A DNA stretch of 30,104 nt, taken from positions 1 to 30,104 of the forward strand of contig NZ_QSEK01000032.1 of NCBI RefSeq assembly GCF_003464165.1. The letters run 5' to 3'. Position numbers and translations under genes: made by a program. Each line of letters starts with the position of its first letter. Positions within the stretch are counted from its first letter, which is position 1. Source of the stretch: Eubacterium sp. AM49-13BH (GTDB lineage Bacteria > Bacillota > Clostridia > Lachnospirales > Lachnospiraceae). Positions 15,190 to 23,547 of the stretch are shown here, piece after piece. Below the pieces are notes generated by a model. The model searched no databases, was not told the DNA's origin, and saw only the letters and a list, made by a program, of their open reading frames with translations.

Positions 15190-16197
15190 ATGGTCGCAGA
15201 GTATAGTGTGTGGCAGCAGGGAATGGAAGTTAATTATGCTGCATTATGTGAAGAGAAAAAAGATGGTTTACATATATTGAGGCTCATGGGTCAGACATCT
15301 GTAGTGTATATACCGCAGATGATAGATGGATATGAGGTTAAGGTGATAGGTGAATATTGTTTTTCTGCCAGAAATAATTGTAAGAATCGGACATCAGATA
15401 ATGACTGGGAGAAGATGGAAAAGCTTGCCAGAGACAGAGGAATGAATGAGCTTAGCGGAGATTATGTTGAACAGGTTATATTGCCAGACAGTGTGCATGA
15501 ATTATGCAGTTACGCATTTTACAACTGCAGAAAGCTTAAATGTATAGAATTTGGAAGAAGTTTAGATATTGTTAATAATGATGCATTTATGAATTGTATG
15601 GGACTGTCTGTGCTTGTGGTAAGAAGCAGGGCAGAAGAGCCGACAGGGGCACAGTATTTTCTGAAACAGCTTAATAAGGGAATTGAACTTAAATATGTTG
15701 ATGATGGAAATACATGTGGAAGTTTCTATTATTCAGAGTATACTGAAAGCTATGAAGAAATCGGACCTGCGCATATATTCCACATGGATCTGCAGGGGGA
15801 AGGCTACAGGGCAAGGCAGCTATTTGACAATGGGGTTGTAGATGCTGCTGGGTATGATACAATATTTGAAGCAGCGAAGGCTCTGGAAAGTACATATACA
15901 TTGTCGAAGATGGCAGCAGGAAGACTGCAGTATCCAGTTAAACTGACAGATAATGCAAGAGATATGTATATGGAATTCATTAAGGATAATATTGCAAAAG
16001 TGCTGGAATGGGTAGTTGCTGAGCGAAGAATTGATATTATTGAGTTCATGGCTGATAATAATATACTTGATGAGAGTGGACTTGATGCCGTACTCAAACT
16101 TGCTGGGAAATGTGACTGGACAATGGGAATTGCAGCAATTATTGAGCTTGGCAGCAGATTTGCACCAAAGTTAAAAAAAAGCAGATATGAATTTTAA
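15190..16197 (+). CDS. Cytoplasmic leucine-rich-repeat (BspA-like) protein, first gene of a VWA-MoxR operon
   Basis: A 335-aa protein with no signal peptide. Residues ~25-160 hold BspA-type LRR_5 repeats (YIPQMIDGYEVKVIGEYCF, VEQVILPDSVHELCSYAF, CRKLKCIEFGRSLDIVNNDAF). The C-terminal ~130 residues are helical, with two short ankyrin-like blocks (VLEWVVAERRIDIIEFMADN, DESGLDAVLKLAGKCD). BspA repeats are usually on surface proteins; a cytoplasmic one beside a AAA+/VWA pair suggests a substrate or partner recognition subunit. That role is inference. ATG 15190 sits 7 nt after AAGGAG; the in-frame TTG 15184 is too close. It leads the operon. Confidence 0.85.
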   Translation: MVAEYSVWQQGMEVNYAALCEEKKDGLHILRLMGQTSVVYIPQMIDGYEVKVIGEYCFSARNNCKNRTSDNDWEKMEKLARDRGMNELSGDYVEQVILPDSVHELCSYAFYNCRKLKCIEFGRSLDIVNNDAFMNCMGLSVLVVRSRAEEPTGAQYFLKQLNKGIELKYVDDGNTCGSFYYSEYTESYEEIGPAHIFHMDLQGEGYRARQLFDNGVVDAAGYDTIFEAAKALESTYTLSKMAAGRLQYPVKLTDNARDMYMEFIKDNIAKVLEWVVAERRIDIIEFMADNNILDESGLDAVLKLAGKCDWTMGIAAIIELGSRFAPKLKKSRYEF

Positions 16198-16232
16198 AGT
16201 TGAAAAAATCGGACATGAAAGGAGATAGTGGC

Positions 16233-17528
16233 ATGGCACATATTCAGACAGAGAGCGAATGGGAACTTGAGATGTGTGGCAAGATAATAGATTATCTTGC
16301 AGGGAAAATATATGTTGATATGAGATTTATGGAGCCCGTGCTTAATGTGCTGGAGCCAAGGGCTAACATGGGATTGTCCACATTTGCAACAGACGGAGTA
16401 TATCTGTATATGAATACAAGACATACGATGGATGTGTTCAGAAAGAATGAAAATTTTCTGGTGAGGGTGTATCTTCATTCAGTGCTTCATTGTGTGTACA
16501 GCCACATATGGCTGTGTGATGGAAGAGATGAGAATTTGTGGAATCTTGCGTGCGATATTGCTGTTGAGAGAATAATTGACAGACTTGATAAAACGTGTGT
16601 GAAAAGGATTCTTACATGGAGAAGACAGGATATATATAAGAAGCTGGATGATGATAAATGTGTTTCGGCAGCACAGATATATGAATATCTGCTGGATATT
16701 AATAAGGAAGAACTTAATAAGCTGTGGCTGGAATTCTATACAGATGACCATACAATATGGCAGTACAAGAATGACAGAAAGAACATGATACAGCAGCCAC
16801 ATAAGGTGCAGCAGCAGTGGGAGCAGCGGGCGCGTCAGATGACTATGGAGAAGCAGAAAAGCGATGGAGAGAGTGGTAAGGACAGCAATACGTTAAATGA
16901 GCTTATGAAGCTTCAGAAAAGGCGCAGAAGCTACAGGGATTTTCTTAAGAAGTTTGCTGAGTATCATGAAGAGTTAAAGATTAATGATGATGAATTTGAT
17001 CTTGGATATTATGCTTATGGATTGTCAGTATATAAAAATATGCCGCTTATTGAGCCGCTTGAGACAAGAGAAATTGACAAGATAAGAGAGTTAGTGGTTG
17101 TTGTCGACACAAGCTATTCAACGAGTGGGGAGCTTGTGAGAAGATTCTTACAGGAAACATTTGACATACTTATGGACGACAGGGCATTTTTCAAGGTGAG
17201 CTGCATTCATATTATTCAGTGTGATGATGTAATACAGAGTGATGATGTAATTAAAGACAGGGAGCAGCTTGAAGGATTTTTTAATACATTTGAGATAAAG
17301 GGAGGCGGTAATACTGATTTCAGACCTCCGTTCAAATATATAGACAGACTGATTGAAGAAGGAAAGATTAAGAATCCCGGTGGAATGTTGTATTTCACAG
17401 ATGGAGAAGGAACTTATCCGAAGAAAAAGCCAGGTTACAGAACCGCATTTGTATTCATGAAAGATTACGATGAGACGAAAGTGCCTGCGTGGGCGATGAG
17501 AATAAGACTGGATAAGTCAGACAGATAG
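16233..17528 (+). CDS. VWA-like metallopeptidase-fold protein (DUF2201 family)
   Basis: A 431-aa protein in two parts. The N-terminal DUF2201_N region is metallopeptidase-like, with an HxxxH element (LHSVLHCVYSH, His82, His86, with His91 close by); it lacks the classic Glu between the histidines, so peptidase activity is doubtful. A charged linker (~190-235) follows. The C-terminal von Willebrand A-like domain has the MIDAS motif DTSYS (292-296) and later GGGNTDFRPPF and YFTDGEG. AAAGGAG sets ATG 16233; the in-frame TTG at 16200 is rejected. It is co-transcribed with its neighbours. VWA proteins next to MoxR ATPases generally act as a chaperone or complex-remodelling pair. Confidence 0.9.
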   Translation: MAHIQTESEWELEMCGKIIDYLAGKIYVDMRFMEPVLNVLEPRANMGLSTFATDGVYLYMNTRHTMDVFRKNENFLVRVYLHSVLHCVYSHIWLCDGRDENLWNLACDIAVERIIDRLDKTCVKRILTWRRQDIYKKLDDDKCVSAAQIYEYLLDINKEELNKLWLEFYTDDHTIWQYKNDRKNMIQQPHKVQQQWEQRARQMTMEKQKSDGESGKDSNTLNELMKLQKRRRSYRDFLKKFAEYHEELKINDDEFDLGYYAYGLSVYKNMPLIEPLETREIDKIRELVVVVDTSYSTSGELVRRFLQETFDILMDDRAFFKVSCIHIIQCDDVIQSDDVIKDREQLEGFFNTFEIKGGGNTDFRPPFKYIDRLIEEGKIKNPGGMLYFTDGEGTYPKKKPGYRTAFVFMKDYDETKVPAWAMRIRLDKSDR

Positions 17529-17541
17529 AAAGGACATGGCT

Positions 17542-18891
17542 ATGAATATTAAAGAGGCAAAACAGGAGATTGTTAATACAGTAAAAGCATATCTTTGTAA
17601 AAATGCAGAGGGAGAATACAGGATTCCGGCGATACGTCAGCGTCCTGTGCTTCTTATGGGACCTCCGGGAATTGGAAAGACACAGATTATGGAGCAGATT
17701 GCAGAGGAGTGTGGAATCGGTCTTGTTTCATATACTATTACGCACCACACAAGACAGAGTGCTGTCGGACTTCCGATGATTAAGACAGAGGAGTTTGAAG
17801 GGAAGGAATACTCTGTAACAGAGTATACGATGAGCGAGATAATTGCCGGAGTGTATAAGGCTGTTAAGGAGCAGGGACACACGGAAGGAATTCTTTTTAT
17901 TGATGAGATTAACTGTGTTTCTGAGACTCTCATTCCAACTATGCTACAGTTCTTACAGTGCAAAACATTTGGCAATCAGAAGGTGCCAGATGGCTGGATA
18001 ATTGTCGCAGCCGGCAATCCGCCTGAATTTAATCGTTCAGTACGTGAGTTTGATATGGTTACATATGACCGTCTGAGAGTAATTAATATTGATGCGGACC
18101 TTGAAGTATGGCGTGAATATGCAAGAGAACGCGAGATTCACAATGCAATTCTTTCATATCTTGATATAAGACCACAGAATTTTTACAGGGTAGAGGCAGA
18201 TGTTGACGGGCTTAAATTCATTACGGCACGAGGCTGGGAGGATATGAGCAGTCTTATGTATGTGTATGAGGAGCTTGGAATCAGCATTAATGCTGGGGTT
18301 GTTGGGGAATTTCTCCATAATGAGGATGTTGCGGAGGATTTTGGAGCATATTATGACCTATACAATAAGTATAGGGATGATTATGGAATTAACAATATTC
18401 TTGATGGAAATGCAGCGCCGGATATATACAGACGAATGGTAGAAGCTGATTATGATGAGAGACTAACTGTGGTAAATCTGCTGCTTGACACTCTGAATAA
18501 GCATTTTAAATATGCAGCTTCTTTAAAGGCGGATACTGACAACTGGTATAAATCTATCAAAGATAAGATTAAAGCAGGAGAGAATGCAGCTGCTATTGAT
18601 AAGGAGAAAGCAGAATTTGCTGCACAGGCTGAAAGGTTGGAAAGTGTTGAGAAACAGACACTTGCAAAGTTAGAAAATGCATTTGACTTCTTAGAAGGTT
18701 CTAAACAGGAGATTTCAAGGGAAGATATCGGAAAGCTTGATCAGGAAATGCTTATATTTGTCACAGGACTTACAACGGGAAAAGAATCATCATCATTCCT
18801 TCTTGTAAATCCGTGTGACAGATACAAGTCTTATAGTGCCATGTACTTAAAGGGCGGTAGAAGAAATCAGCTCCTTAAGGAAATGGAATAA
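17542..18891 (+). CDS. MoxR-type AAA+ ATPase
   Basis: A 449-aa ATPase. Walker A is GPPGIGKT (40-47), Walker B is ILFIDEIN (about 117-124), and sensor-1 is in IIVAAGNPPEFN, followed by the MoxR-type lid region. The C-terminal ~120 residues (after about 330) form a charged, probably coiled-coil extension (KAGENAAAIDKEKAEFAAQA). Such ATPases remodel protein complexes with a VWA partner, here the gene just upstream, by analogy with RavA-ViaA. ATG 17542 is 7 nt from AAAGGA and preferred over ATG 17536, which nearly touches it. No clear terminator follows; the next gene converges 24 nt away. Confidence 0.92.
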   Translation: MNIKEAKQEIVNTVKAYLCKNAEGEYRIPAIRQRPVLLMGPPGIGKTQIMEQIAEECGIGLVSYTITHHTRQSAVGLPMIKTEEFEGKEYSVTEYTMSEIIAGVYKAVKEQGHTEGILFIDEINCVSETLIPTMLQFLQCKTFGNQKVPDGWIIVAAGNPPEFNRSVREFDMVTYDRLRVINIDADLEVWREYAREREIHNAILSYLDIRPQNFYRVEADVDGLKFITARGWEDMSSLMYVYEELGISINAGVVGEFLHNEDVAEDFGAYYDLYNKYRDDYGINNILDGNAAPDIYRRMVEADYDERLTVVNLLLDTLNKHFKYAASLKADTDNWYKSIKDKIKAGENAAAIDKEKAEFAAQAERLESVEKQTLAKLENAFDFLEGSKQEISREDIGKLDQEMLIFVTGLTTGKESSSFLLVNPCDRYKSYSAMYLKGGRRNQLLKEME

Positions 18892-18915
18892 AGATACGAT
18901 TGAATAAATCGGACA

Positions 18916-19614
18916 TTATATTTTGAGCTTCTCCGCAAACATAAGAAGTACGCTGATTGAAAGCAGAGCACTTGAAATCCAGATTGTGTGTATTCCGAAC
19001 AGCATTGAAAGGTTTCCACCAATACCTGCGCCGATTGCAAAGAATAATATTATTCCAAAATAATATCCGGCTTTCTTAAGAGATGTTTTATTGCCAGTAC
19101 GCACAAATACTGAAAGTGCGTCTGTACCGCTTCTTAAGTTACCGATGCACATGGTGCTTGCATAGGAATAGCCATTGACTTTTCTAAATGCCTGTACCTG
19201 CATAGCACATGAGAACGATACGATTATTGTTGCAAACATGTCCATTGAGTGGGGCATGAAGCCAACTGCAATTAAGATAACAATTTCAATAAGTAATATT
19301 GCCTGCCGCCAGTGAAGTCTGGTGGCATTTTTGTATTTGCCCTGAATTCGCTCTGTTACGAATACGCCAAGACCAAATGCTAAGAATGGCAGAAGATATT
19401 TTAATCCCTGATACCATTCACCCATCATAAAATGTGTACTCATAAGAACCACATTACCGGTCTGTGCGTTGGAGAATACTTCATTTCTTGTAAAATATGT
19501 ATATGCATCCTGAAGTCCACCGGACATGGCAAGGAATACGCAGTTTATGAAGGCTTCGGACATCTGTATATCCGGAAGCTTCTTAGCGAGGGCATTGTGA
19601 AGCTTTGATGCCAT
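18916..19614 (-). CDS. DUF1275 (YoaK-like) membrane protein
   Basis: A 232-aa protein with about six membrane helices and the DUF1275 pattern. It has FLAMSGGLQDAYTYFTRNEV near residues 27-46, where the Asp is conserved, then AQTGNVVLMSTHF, and the later TMCIGNLRSGTDAL block. The family's function is not established; a transport role is often assumed. The ribosome site AAGGAGG lies inside a hairpin (19621-19663). It converges with the MoxR gene, and giant palindrome D separates it from the SSS symporter upstream. Confidence 0.88.
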   Translation of the reverse strand: MASKLHNALAKKLPDIQMSEAFINCVFLAMSGGLQDAYTYFTRNEVFSNAQTGNVVLMSTHFMMGEWYQGLKYLLPFLAFGLGVFVTERIQGKYKNATRLHWRQAILLIEIVILIAVGFMPHSMDMFATIIVSFSCAMQVQAFRKVNGYSYASTMCIGNLRSGTDALSVFVRTGNKTSLKKAGYYFGIILFFAIGAGIGGNLSMLFGIHTIWISSALLSISVLLMFAEKLKI

Positions 19615-19620
19615 AAATAA

Positions 19621-19663
19621 CCTCCTTGTGTTTTATAACTTTGGTTGTTATAGCACAAGGAGG
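19621..19663 (-). promoter_or_regulatory. Hairpin that hides the ribosome binding site of the DUF1275 gene
   Basis: CCTCCTTGTG (19621-19630) pairs perfectly with CACAAGGAGG (19654-19663), and TATAAC (19634-19639) with GTTATA (19647-19652) inside it. In the minus-strand mRNA the proximal strand of the stem contains AAGGAGG, the Shine-Dalgarno sequence of the DUF1275 gene, so the folded leader would block translation. Confidence 0.65.
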
Positions 19664-19696
19664 AATTGTTGTAAAGGGTATATAAATATTAGATAT

Positions 19697-19940
19697 GTTG
19701 CGAATTACCATACGCCGTAGGATTATCTGGCAGCAGGCATGTCCTCATGGCGGCTTCACCTAGTGGGAGTAGATGCAGCTATATACAGAGTTTATTATGC
19801 TGTGCGAAAGCAAACGCGCTTCGCTTGAACGAGCTTTCGCGCAGCAATCTTTAGTATATAGCTGCATAACTCCCACACGGTTTGCCTTAAATCGGACATG
19901 CCTGCTGCCAGATAATCCTACGGCTGGCTGGTAACACAAC
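19697..19940. repeat. Giant palindromic element D
   Basis: Fills most of the gap between two leftward genes. Outer arms 19714-19744 and 19894-19924 are a perfect 31-bp inverted repeat, continued outward by TTACCA/TGGTAA (19705-19710, 19929-19934) and GTTG/CAAC. An inner helix pairs 19763-19786 with 19854-19876, with one bulged base. The tip pairs 19799-19811 with 19833-19845 (13 bp, one G-U). The arm length equals that of A-C, but the core sequence is different. It ends 7 bp from the stop codon of the symporter gene. Confidence 0.88.
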
Positions 19941-19947
19941 ATATTAA

Positions 19948-21483
19948 TTACTTTCCAAGTGCTGTCTTCTGTGGCACTTCTGTTTCTTTTTCGTAGCATG
20001 CAAATGCGCTGTCGACAAGCTCTTTATCTGGCTTCGGTGTAAACAGGCTGACTACAGGAACGATAATCATTCCGGCAAACATTGCAAATGCACCGCAGTT
20101 GATAGGTGACTGGAGCCATGTTGGGAAGCCTGCTCTGAAGAAGATGTTGGCAAGCATAAGTACTGAGCTGAATAAAAAGCATGCCCAGCATGATGCTTTG
20201 GAAACCTTCTTAGAGTAAAGCGAGAACATAAATGGTGCAAGGAATGAACCTGCAAGTGCACCCCAAGATATTCCCATAAGCTGTGCAATAAATGTTACTG
20301 AACTCTTGTACTGGATAAGTGCAAGTATTGCAGATATCGCAATGAATACAACAACAAGAATTCTTATGTATAATACCTGTTTCTTTTCACTCATGTTCTT
20401 GATAAAGTTATCTTTTAAGAAGTCAATAGTAAGTGTTGAGCTTGAAGCTATTACAAGTGATGAAAGTGTAGACATTGAAGCTGACAACACGAGAATTACA
20501 ACTAATGCAATAAGCGCAGGACTTAAATTAGAAAGCATTGTAGGAATTATTGAGTCGAAGCCGTTAGCCTTGACATCTATCTGGTCAGAGAATAATCTTC
20601 CGAAACCTCCGAGAAAATAGCATCCGCCTGAAACTATAAGCGCAAATATTGTTGATATTACAGTACCCTTCTGTATAGAAGCTTCATTATCAATTGCATA
20701 GAATTTCTGAACCATCTGAGGAAGTCCCCATGTTCCAAGTGATGTAAGGATTACAACGCATAAAAGGTTGAATGGGTCAGGTCCGAAAAATGAAGCAAAT
20801 ATACCGGGAGTATCGCTTACTGCCGGGTCAGACACATTTGCAAGACCCTGCAGTGCAGACATGAAGCCGCCCTTAGAGTGGATTACGGCAGCAATAACTG
20901 CAACGATACCGAATAACATGATAATTCCCTGAATGAAATCATTGATTGCAGTAGCCATGTAACCGCCGGCAATTACATAGATGGCAGTAAGTGTTGCCAT
21001 GATTATGATACAGACACTGTAATCAATGTTGAAAGCCATACCGAAAAGTCTTGAAAGTCCATTGTAAAGTGAAGCTGTGTATGGAATCAGGAAAATGAAT
21101 ATGATAACGGAAGCACCGATTTTTAATGGATTGCTGCCGAATCTCTTTCCAAAATACTGTGGCATGGTTGCTGAATCAAGATGCTGACTCATAATTCTTG
21201 TTCTTCTGCCAAGTACGACCCATGCAAGAAGTGAACCTATAATTGCGTTGCCGATACCAGCCCAGGTTGCGGCAATTCCGTATTTCCAGCCAAACTGCCC
21301 TGCGTATCCAACGAATACAACAGCCGAGAAATAAGATGTTCCATATGCAAATGCGGTGAGCCACGGACCAACGCTTCTTCCACCGAGAACGAAACCATTA
21401 ACATCAGTTGCATGCTTGCGGCAGTATAAGCCAATGCCTATCAGCACCGCAAAGTAGATAATAAGAATAACTAGTTTTAACAT
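19948..21483 (-). CDS. Sodium:solute symporter (SSS family)
   Basis: A 511-aa Na+-coupled transporter with about 13 membrane helices. Family features are NGFVLGGRSVGPWLTAFAYG then TSYFSAVVFVGYAG near the N-terminus, and the core motif GGYMATAINDFIQGIIMLFG, matching the SSS/PutP signature. Substrates in this family include proline, pantothenate, sugars and short acids; sequence alone does not decide. GGGGGT before the ATG at 21483 selects this start over ATG 21495. A perfect 7-bp dyad lies upstream at 21525-21545. The 3' end abuts palindrome D. Confidence 0.92.
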   Translation of the reverse strand: MLKLVILIIYFAVLIGIGLYCRKHATDVNGFVLGGRSVGPWLTAFAYGTSYFSAVVFVGYAGQFGWKYGIAATWAGIGNAIIGSLLAWVVLGRRTRIMSQHLDSATMPQYFGKRFGSNPLKIGASVIIFIFLIPYTASLYNGLSRLFGMAFNIDYSVCIIIMATLTAIYVIAGGYMATAINDFIQGIIMLFGIVAVIAAVIHSKGGFMSALQGLANVSDPAVSDTPGIFASFFGPDPFNLLCVVILTSLGTWGLPQMVQKFYAIDNEASIQKGTVISTIFALIVSGGCYFLGGFGRLFSDQIDVKANGFDSIIPTMLSNLSPALIALVVILVLSASMSTLSSLVIASSSTLTIDFLKDNFIKNMSEKKQVLYIRILVVVFIAISAILALIQYKSSVTFIAQLMGISWGALAGSFLAPFMFSLYSKKVSKASCWACFLFSSVLMLANIFFRAGFPTWLQSPINCGAFAMFAGMIIVPVVSLFTPKPDKELVDSAFACYEKETEVPQKTALGK

Positions 21484-21524
21484 AAAAACCCCCATATTAA
21501 ATATATTAACACTTACTTCATAAG

Positions 21525-21545
21525 TTTAAAGTGTAACGCTTTAAA
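21525..21545 (-). promoter_or_regulatory. Candidate operator upstream of the SSS symporter
   Basis: TTTAAAG (21525-21531) and CTTTAAA (21539-21545) form a perfect 7-bp inverted repeat around TGTAACG. It lies about 40 bp before the symporter start codon. The binding protein is unknown, and no convincing -10/-35 pair could be placed around it. Confidence 0.45.
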
Positions 21546-21631
21546 TCAATGAAGCGAATATAAATGGATTGTATCATACTGGGGAGATATTAGCAAGGAG
21601 AAAATGAGGATGGTAAATATGAATTATCTTA

Positions 21632-21874
21632 TTATCGTCTGCCGCTGAAGCCGCCAGTGCCAGATGTTCCGTTCAATACGATAGTAACTTCGTCCTCATC
21701 ATCTGCGTGTGTTACATCTGTGTCTTCTTTAGTAATGCCTGAAGTGATGGTAGTCTCACCGCCTGATGCAGTAGTAGTTGAAGTTGAATTTCTGGCACAG
21801 CCAGCAGTCATAAGACACATAGTAAGAATAACTGCGGCTACGCAATTCCTTTTAATATTATTTAATTTAATCAT
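21632..21874 (-). CDS. Small Ser/Thr-rich lipoprotein
   Basis: An 80-aa protein, not recognised as a named family. A signal peptide with basic start (IKLNNIKRNC) and hydrophobic core ends in the lipobox-like MTAGC (Cys26). The mature part is only about 55 residues, rich in Ser, Thr, Gly and acidic residues (STSTTTASGGETTITSG, then DTDVTHADDEDEVTIVLNG), ending GGFSGRR. GAGAGGTGAC precedes ATG 21874; an in-frame GTG at 21878-21880 lies inside that ribosome site. Probably surface-anchored; no function proposed. It is a separate unit between the symporter and yitT. Confidence 0.7.
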   Translation of the reverse strand: MIKLNNIKRNCVAAVILTMCLMTAGCARNSTSTTTASGGETTITSGITKEDTDVTHADDEDEVTIVLNGTSGTGGFSGRR

Positions 21875-21976
21875 AGTCACCTCTCCACTTCTTTAGTGTA
21901 TGTTAATTGATTATTTATAGTTTATTGGAGAGATTTGACTAAAATATGGTACGAGTGCGAATATTCTGTGTCCTGA

Positions 21977-22855
21977 TTAATCATGCGGAATATCGTTAAA
22001 TCTGCCGTCAAGCTCTTCGGTTTTTACCACATTTATAAACGCGTGCTTGTCAATTGAGCGTATCAATGTGATAAGCTCACGTTTCGCTTCGGAGTTGATT
22101 ACGGAGTATATGAGCGTGCGCTCTTTTTCCTCGTAGCAGCCTATTCCCTTGAAAAGCGTGGCGTCGTGGTTGGTTGTGTTCTTTATGGCGTGGTAGATTT
22201 CTTCGGATTTGTCAGAAATGATGAATAATGTCATCTTCTGGTAGCGTTTGTACATGAACTGGATTACCTGAGTGCTGCAGAACTGGTATATTATTGAATA
22301 GAGCGCGATTGACCAGCCGAACAGTCCGCCTGCGATAAGCAGAATCACAACATTACCAAGAAGAATATAGTTCCATGCGTCGATTCCCTTAACATGAGAG
22401 AAATAGATGCTTATGAAATCAGTACCGCCTGTGGTTGTGCCGACATTGAGGCACAGACTTGTTGCAAATCCGTTGATAATGCCACCAAACACGCTTATAA
22501 GCAGGATATCTTCTGTAAAAATGTATGGAGGAAGGATATCAACAAGCACACTGGAAAGTATAATTACCACGATTGAGTAGATGGTAAACTTCCTGCCAAT
22601 GTAGCGGTATGCAATGTAGGCGGGGAAAATGTTCAGTGCCACATTGAATATTGTAAATGGGATGCTGATATAAAAGAAGCGCAGTCCGATTGCCTGAAAT
22701 AACAGGGAGACTCCTGAAAAGCCCCCTGGCAGCAGGTCAGCGACTTTGGCAAAGCATCTTAAATTCCATGCATACAGTACTGAAGCAATTATAACTATAA
22801 TGAATCTGAATACCTGATAAAACTTAGGATATTTAACTTCTAAAGATTTGAACAT
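21977..22855 (-). CDS. YitT family membrane protein (DUF2179 C-terminal domain)
   Basis: A 292-aa protein with about five or six membrane helices (residues ~15-200). It includes LLPGGFSGVSLLFQAIGLRF and LNVGTTTGGTDFISIYFSH, both typical of YitT proteins. A cytoplasmic DUF2179 domain (~210-290) follows, with IYHAIKNTTNHDATLFKGIG then GCYEEKERTLIYSVI. The family is widespread in Firmicutes; its role is unclear, perhaps transport with ligand sensing by DUF2179. TGGAGG lies before ATG 22855; an in-frame ATG at 22894 is rejected. It is 46 nt downstream of merR on the same strand, probably co-transcribed. Confidence 0.9.
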   Translation of the reverse strand: MFKSLEVKYPKFYQVFRFIIVIIASVLYAWNLRCFAKVADLLPGGFSGVSLLFQAIGLRFFYISIPFTIFNVALNIFPAYIAYRYIGRKFTIYSIVVIILSSVLVDILPPYIFTEDILLISVFGGIINGFATSLCLNVGTTTGGTDFISIYFSHVKGIDAWNYILLGNVVILLIAGGLFGWSIALYSIIYQFCSTQVIQFMYKRYQKMTLFIISDKSEEIYHAIKNTTNHDATLFKGIGCYEEKERTLIYSVINSEAKRELITLIRSIDKHAFINVVKTEELDGRFNDIPHD

Positions 22856-22901
22856 ATATAAGCCTCCATATTCTGTGTTAAATATAATAAGCAATTAATA
22901 A

Positions 22902-23339
22902 TTATTTGTGTGAGTTGTCGTAGGCAGCCTGAATATCAGCGGGGAGCTTGTTTGGAAGCATTGAATGTATTCCGTCCTCGTTGCCGTCTTTGATTGCCTG
23001 CTCGTAATAGAAACATTTGAAAGTAAGCATATCAAGAGTTTCCTGCATCTTTTCCATCTCTTTCTCAACAGCCGCCTTCTGTCTCTCAAAAAGCTGTTTT
23101 CTGAGTTCGTAAGTCCTGCTGCCTTCCTGACACCATTCCATAAACTGCTTGATGTCGCGGATCTCAAGACCTGATTTTTTGAGACATTCAATAAGCTTAA
23201 GAGCAGCAATTTCATTGTCAGAGAATTGTCTTATTCCAGAAGAACGCTGCATAAAAGGGAATAATCCTTCTTTATCATAATATCTTAATGTTGAAACGGG
23301 AAGATTAAACATTTCTGAAACCTGTCCTATTGTGTACAT
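22902..23339 (-). CDS. MerR family transcriptional regulator
   Basis: A 145-aa regulator. A winged helix-turn-helix (residues 1-70: YTIGQVSEMFNLPVSTLRYY then DKEGLFPFMQRSSGIRQFS) is followed by a dimerisation coiled coil (about 75-115, RKQLFERQKAAVEKEMEKMQ). The short C-terminus lacks an obvious metal-binding cysteine pair, so it belongs to the MerR branch that senses organic or stress signals. AGGTG lies before the ATG. Upstream, on the other strand, is a promoter with the 19-bp spacer and dyad typical of MerR-activated genes, pointing at the 125-aa protein at 23548. It may thus regulate that gene and its own operon. Confidence 0.92.
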   Translation of the reverse strand: MYTIGQVSEMFNLPVSTLRYYDKEGLFPFMQRSSGIRQFSDNEIAALKLIECLKKSGLEIRDIKQFMEWCQEGSRTYELRKQLFERQKAAVEKEMEKMQETLDMLTFKCFYYEQAIKDGNEDGIHSMLPNKLPADIQAAYDNSHK

Positions 23340-23427
23340 AACACACCTGCTTTCTGTAAGCCATGCTTACCTGATATTAGTTTTTTACAAATGTGATAAT
23401 AAAATTCACAAAATGTTCACTATTATT

Positions 23428-23461
23428 AGGTTGACCTAAAGTTAGGTTTACCTCTTATGCT
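23428..23461 (+). promoter_or_regulatory. MerR-type promoter and operator (19-bp spacer)
   Basis: -35 TTGACC (23431-23436), a 19-bp spacer, then TATGCT (23456-23461). The -35 and most of the spacer are covered by a 26-bp symmetric array: AGGTTGACCT (23428-23437), six bases, AGGTTTACCT (23444-23453), with ACCTAAAGTTAGGT at the centre. The over-long spacer with a central dyad is the classic MerR-family activation layout. It faces the gene at 23548. Confidence 0.72.
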
Positions 23462-23547
23462 TAAATAGTAGCACAGAGAGACTTAAAATACAATTTAAAG
23501 TTGGTTTAAAGTGAATATGATAGTGTATTTAACAAAGAGGTGATCAT

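Noticed and set aside
18891..18916. CGATT-GAATA-AATCG as a terminator between the MoxR and DUF1275 genes
   Set aside because: Only a 5-bp AT-rich stem and no T-run; too weak to call.
16207..19899. The decamer AATCGGACAT occurring at 16207, 18907 and 19890
   Set aside because: Three copies of a 10-mer in unrelated positions, with no shared context; one lies in palindrome D. Not enough to call a motif.
23392..23410. TGTGA-N9-TCACA, resembling a CRP/FNR-type site
   Set aside because: The spacer is 9 instead of 6, and it lies in AT-rich DNA where such half-sites arise by chance.
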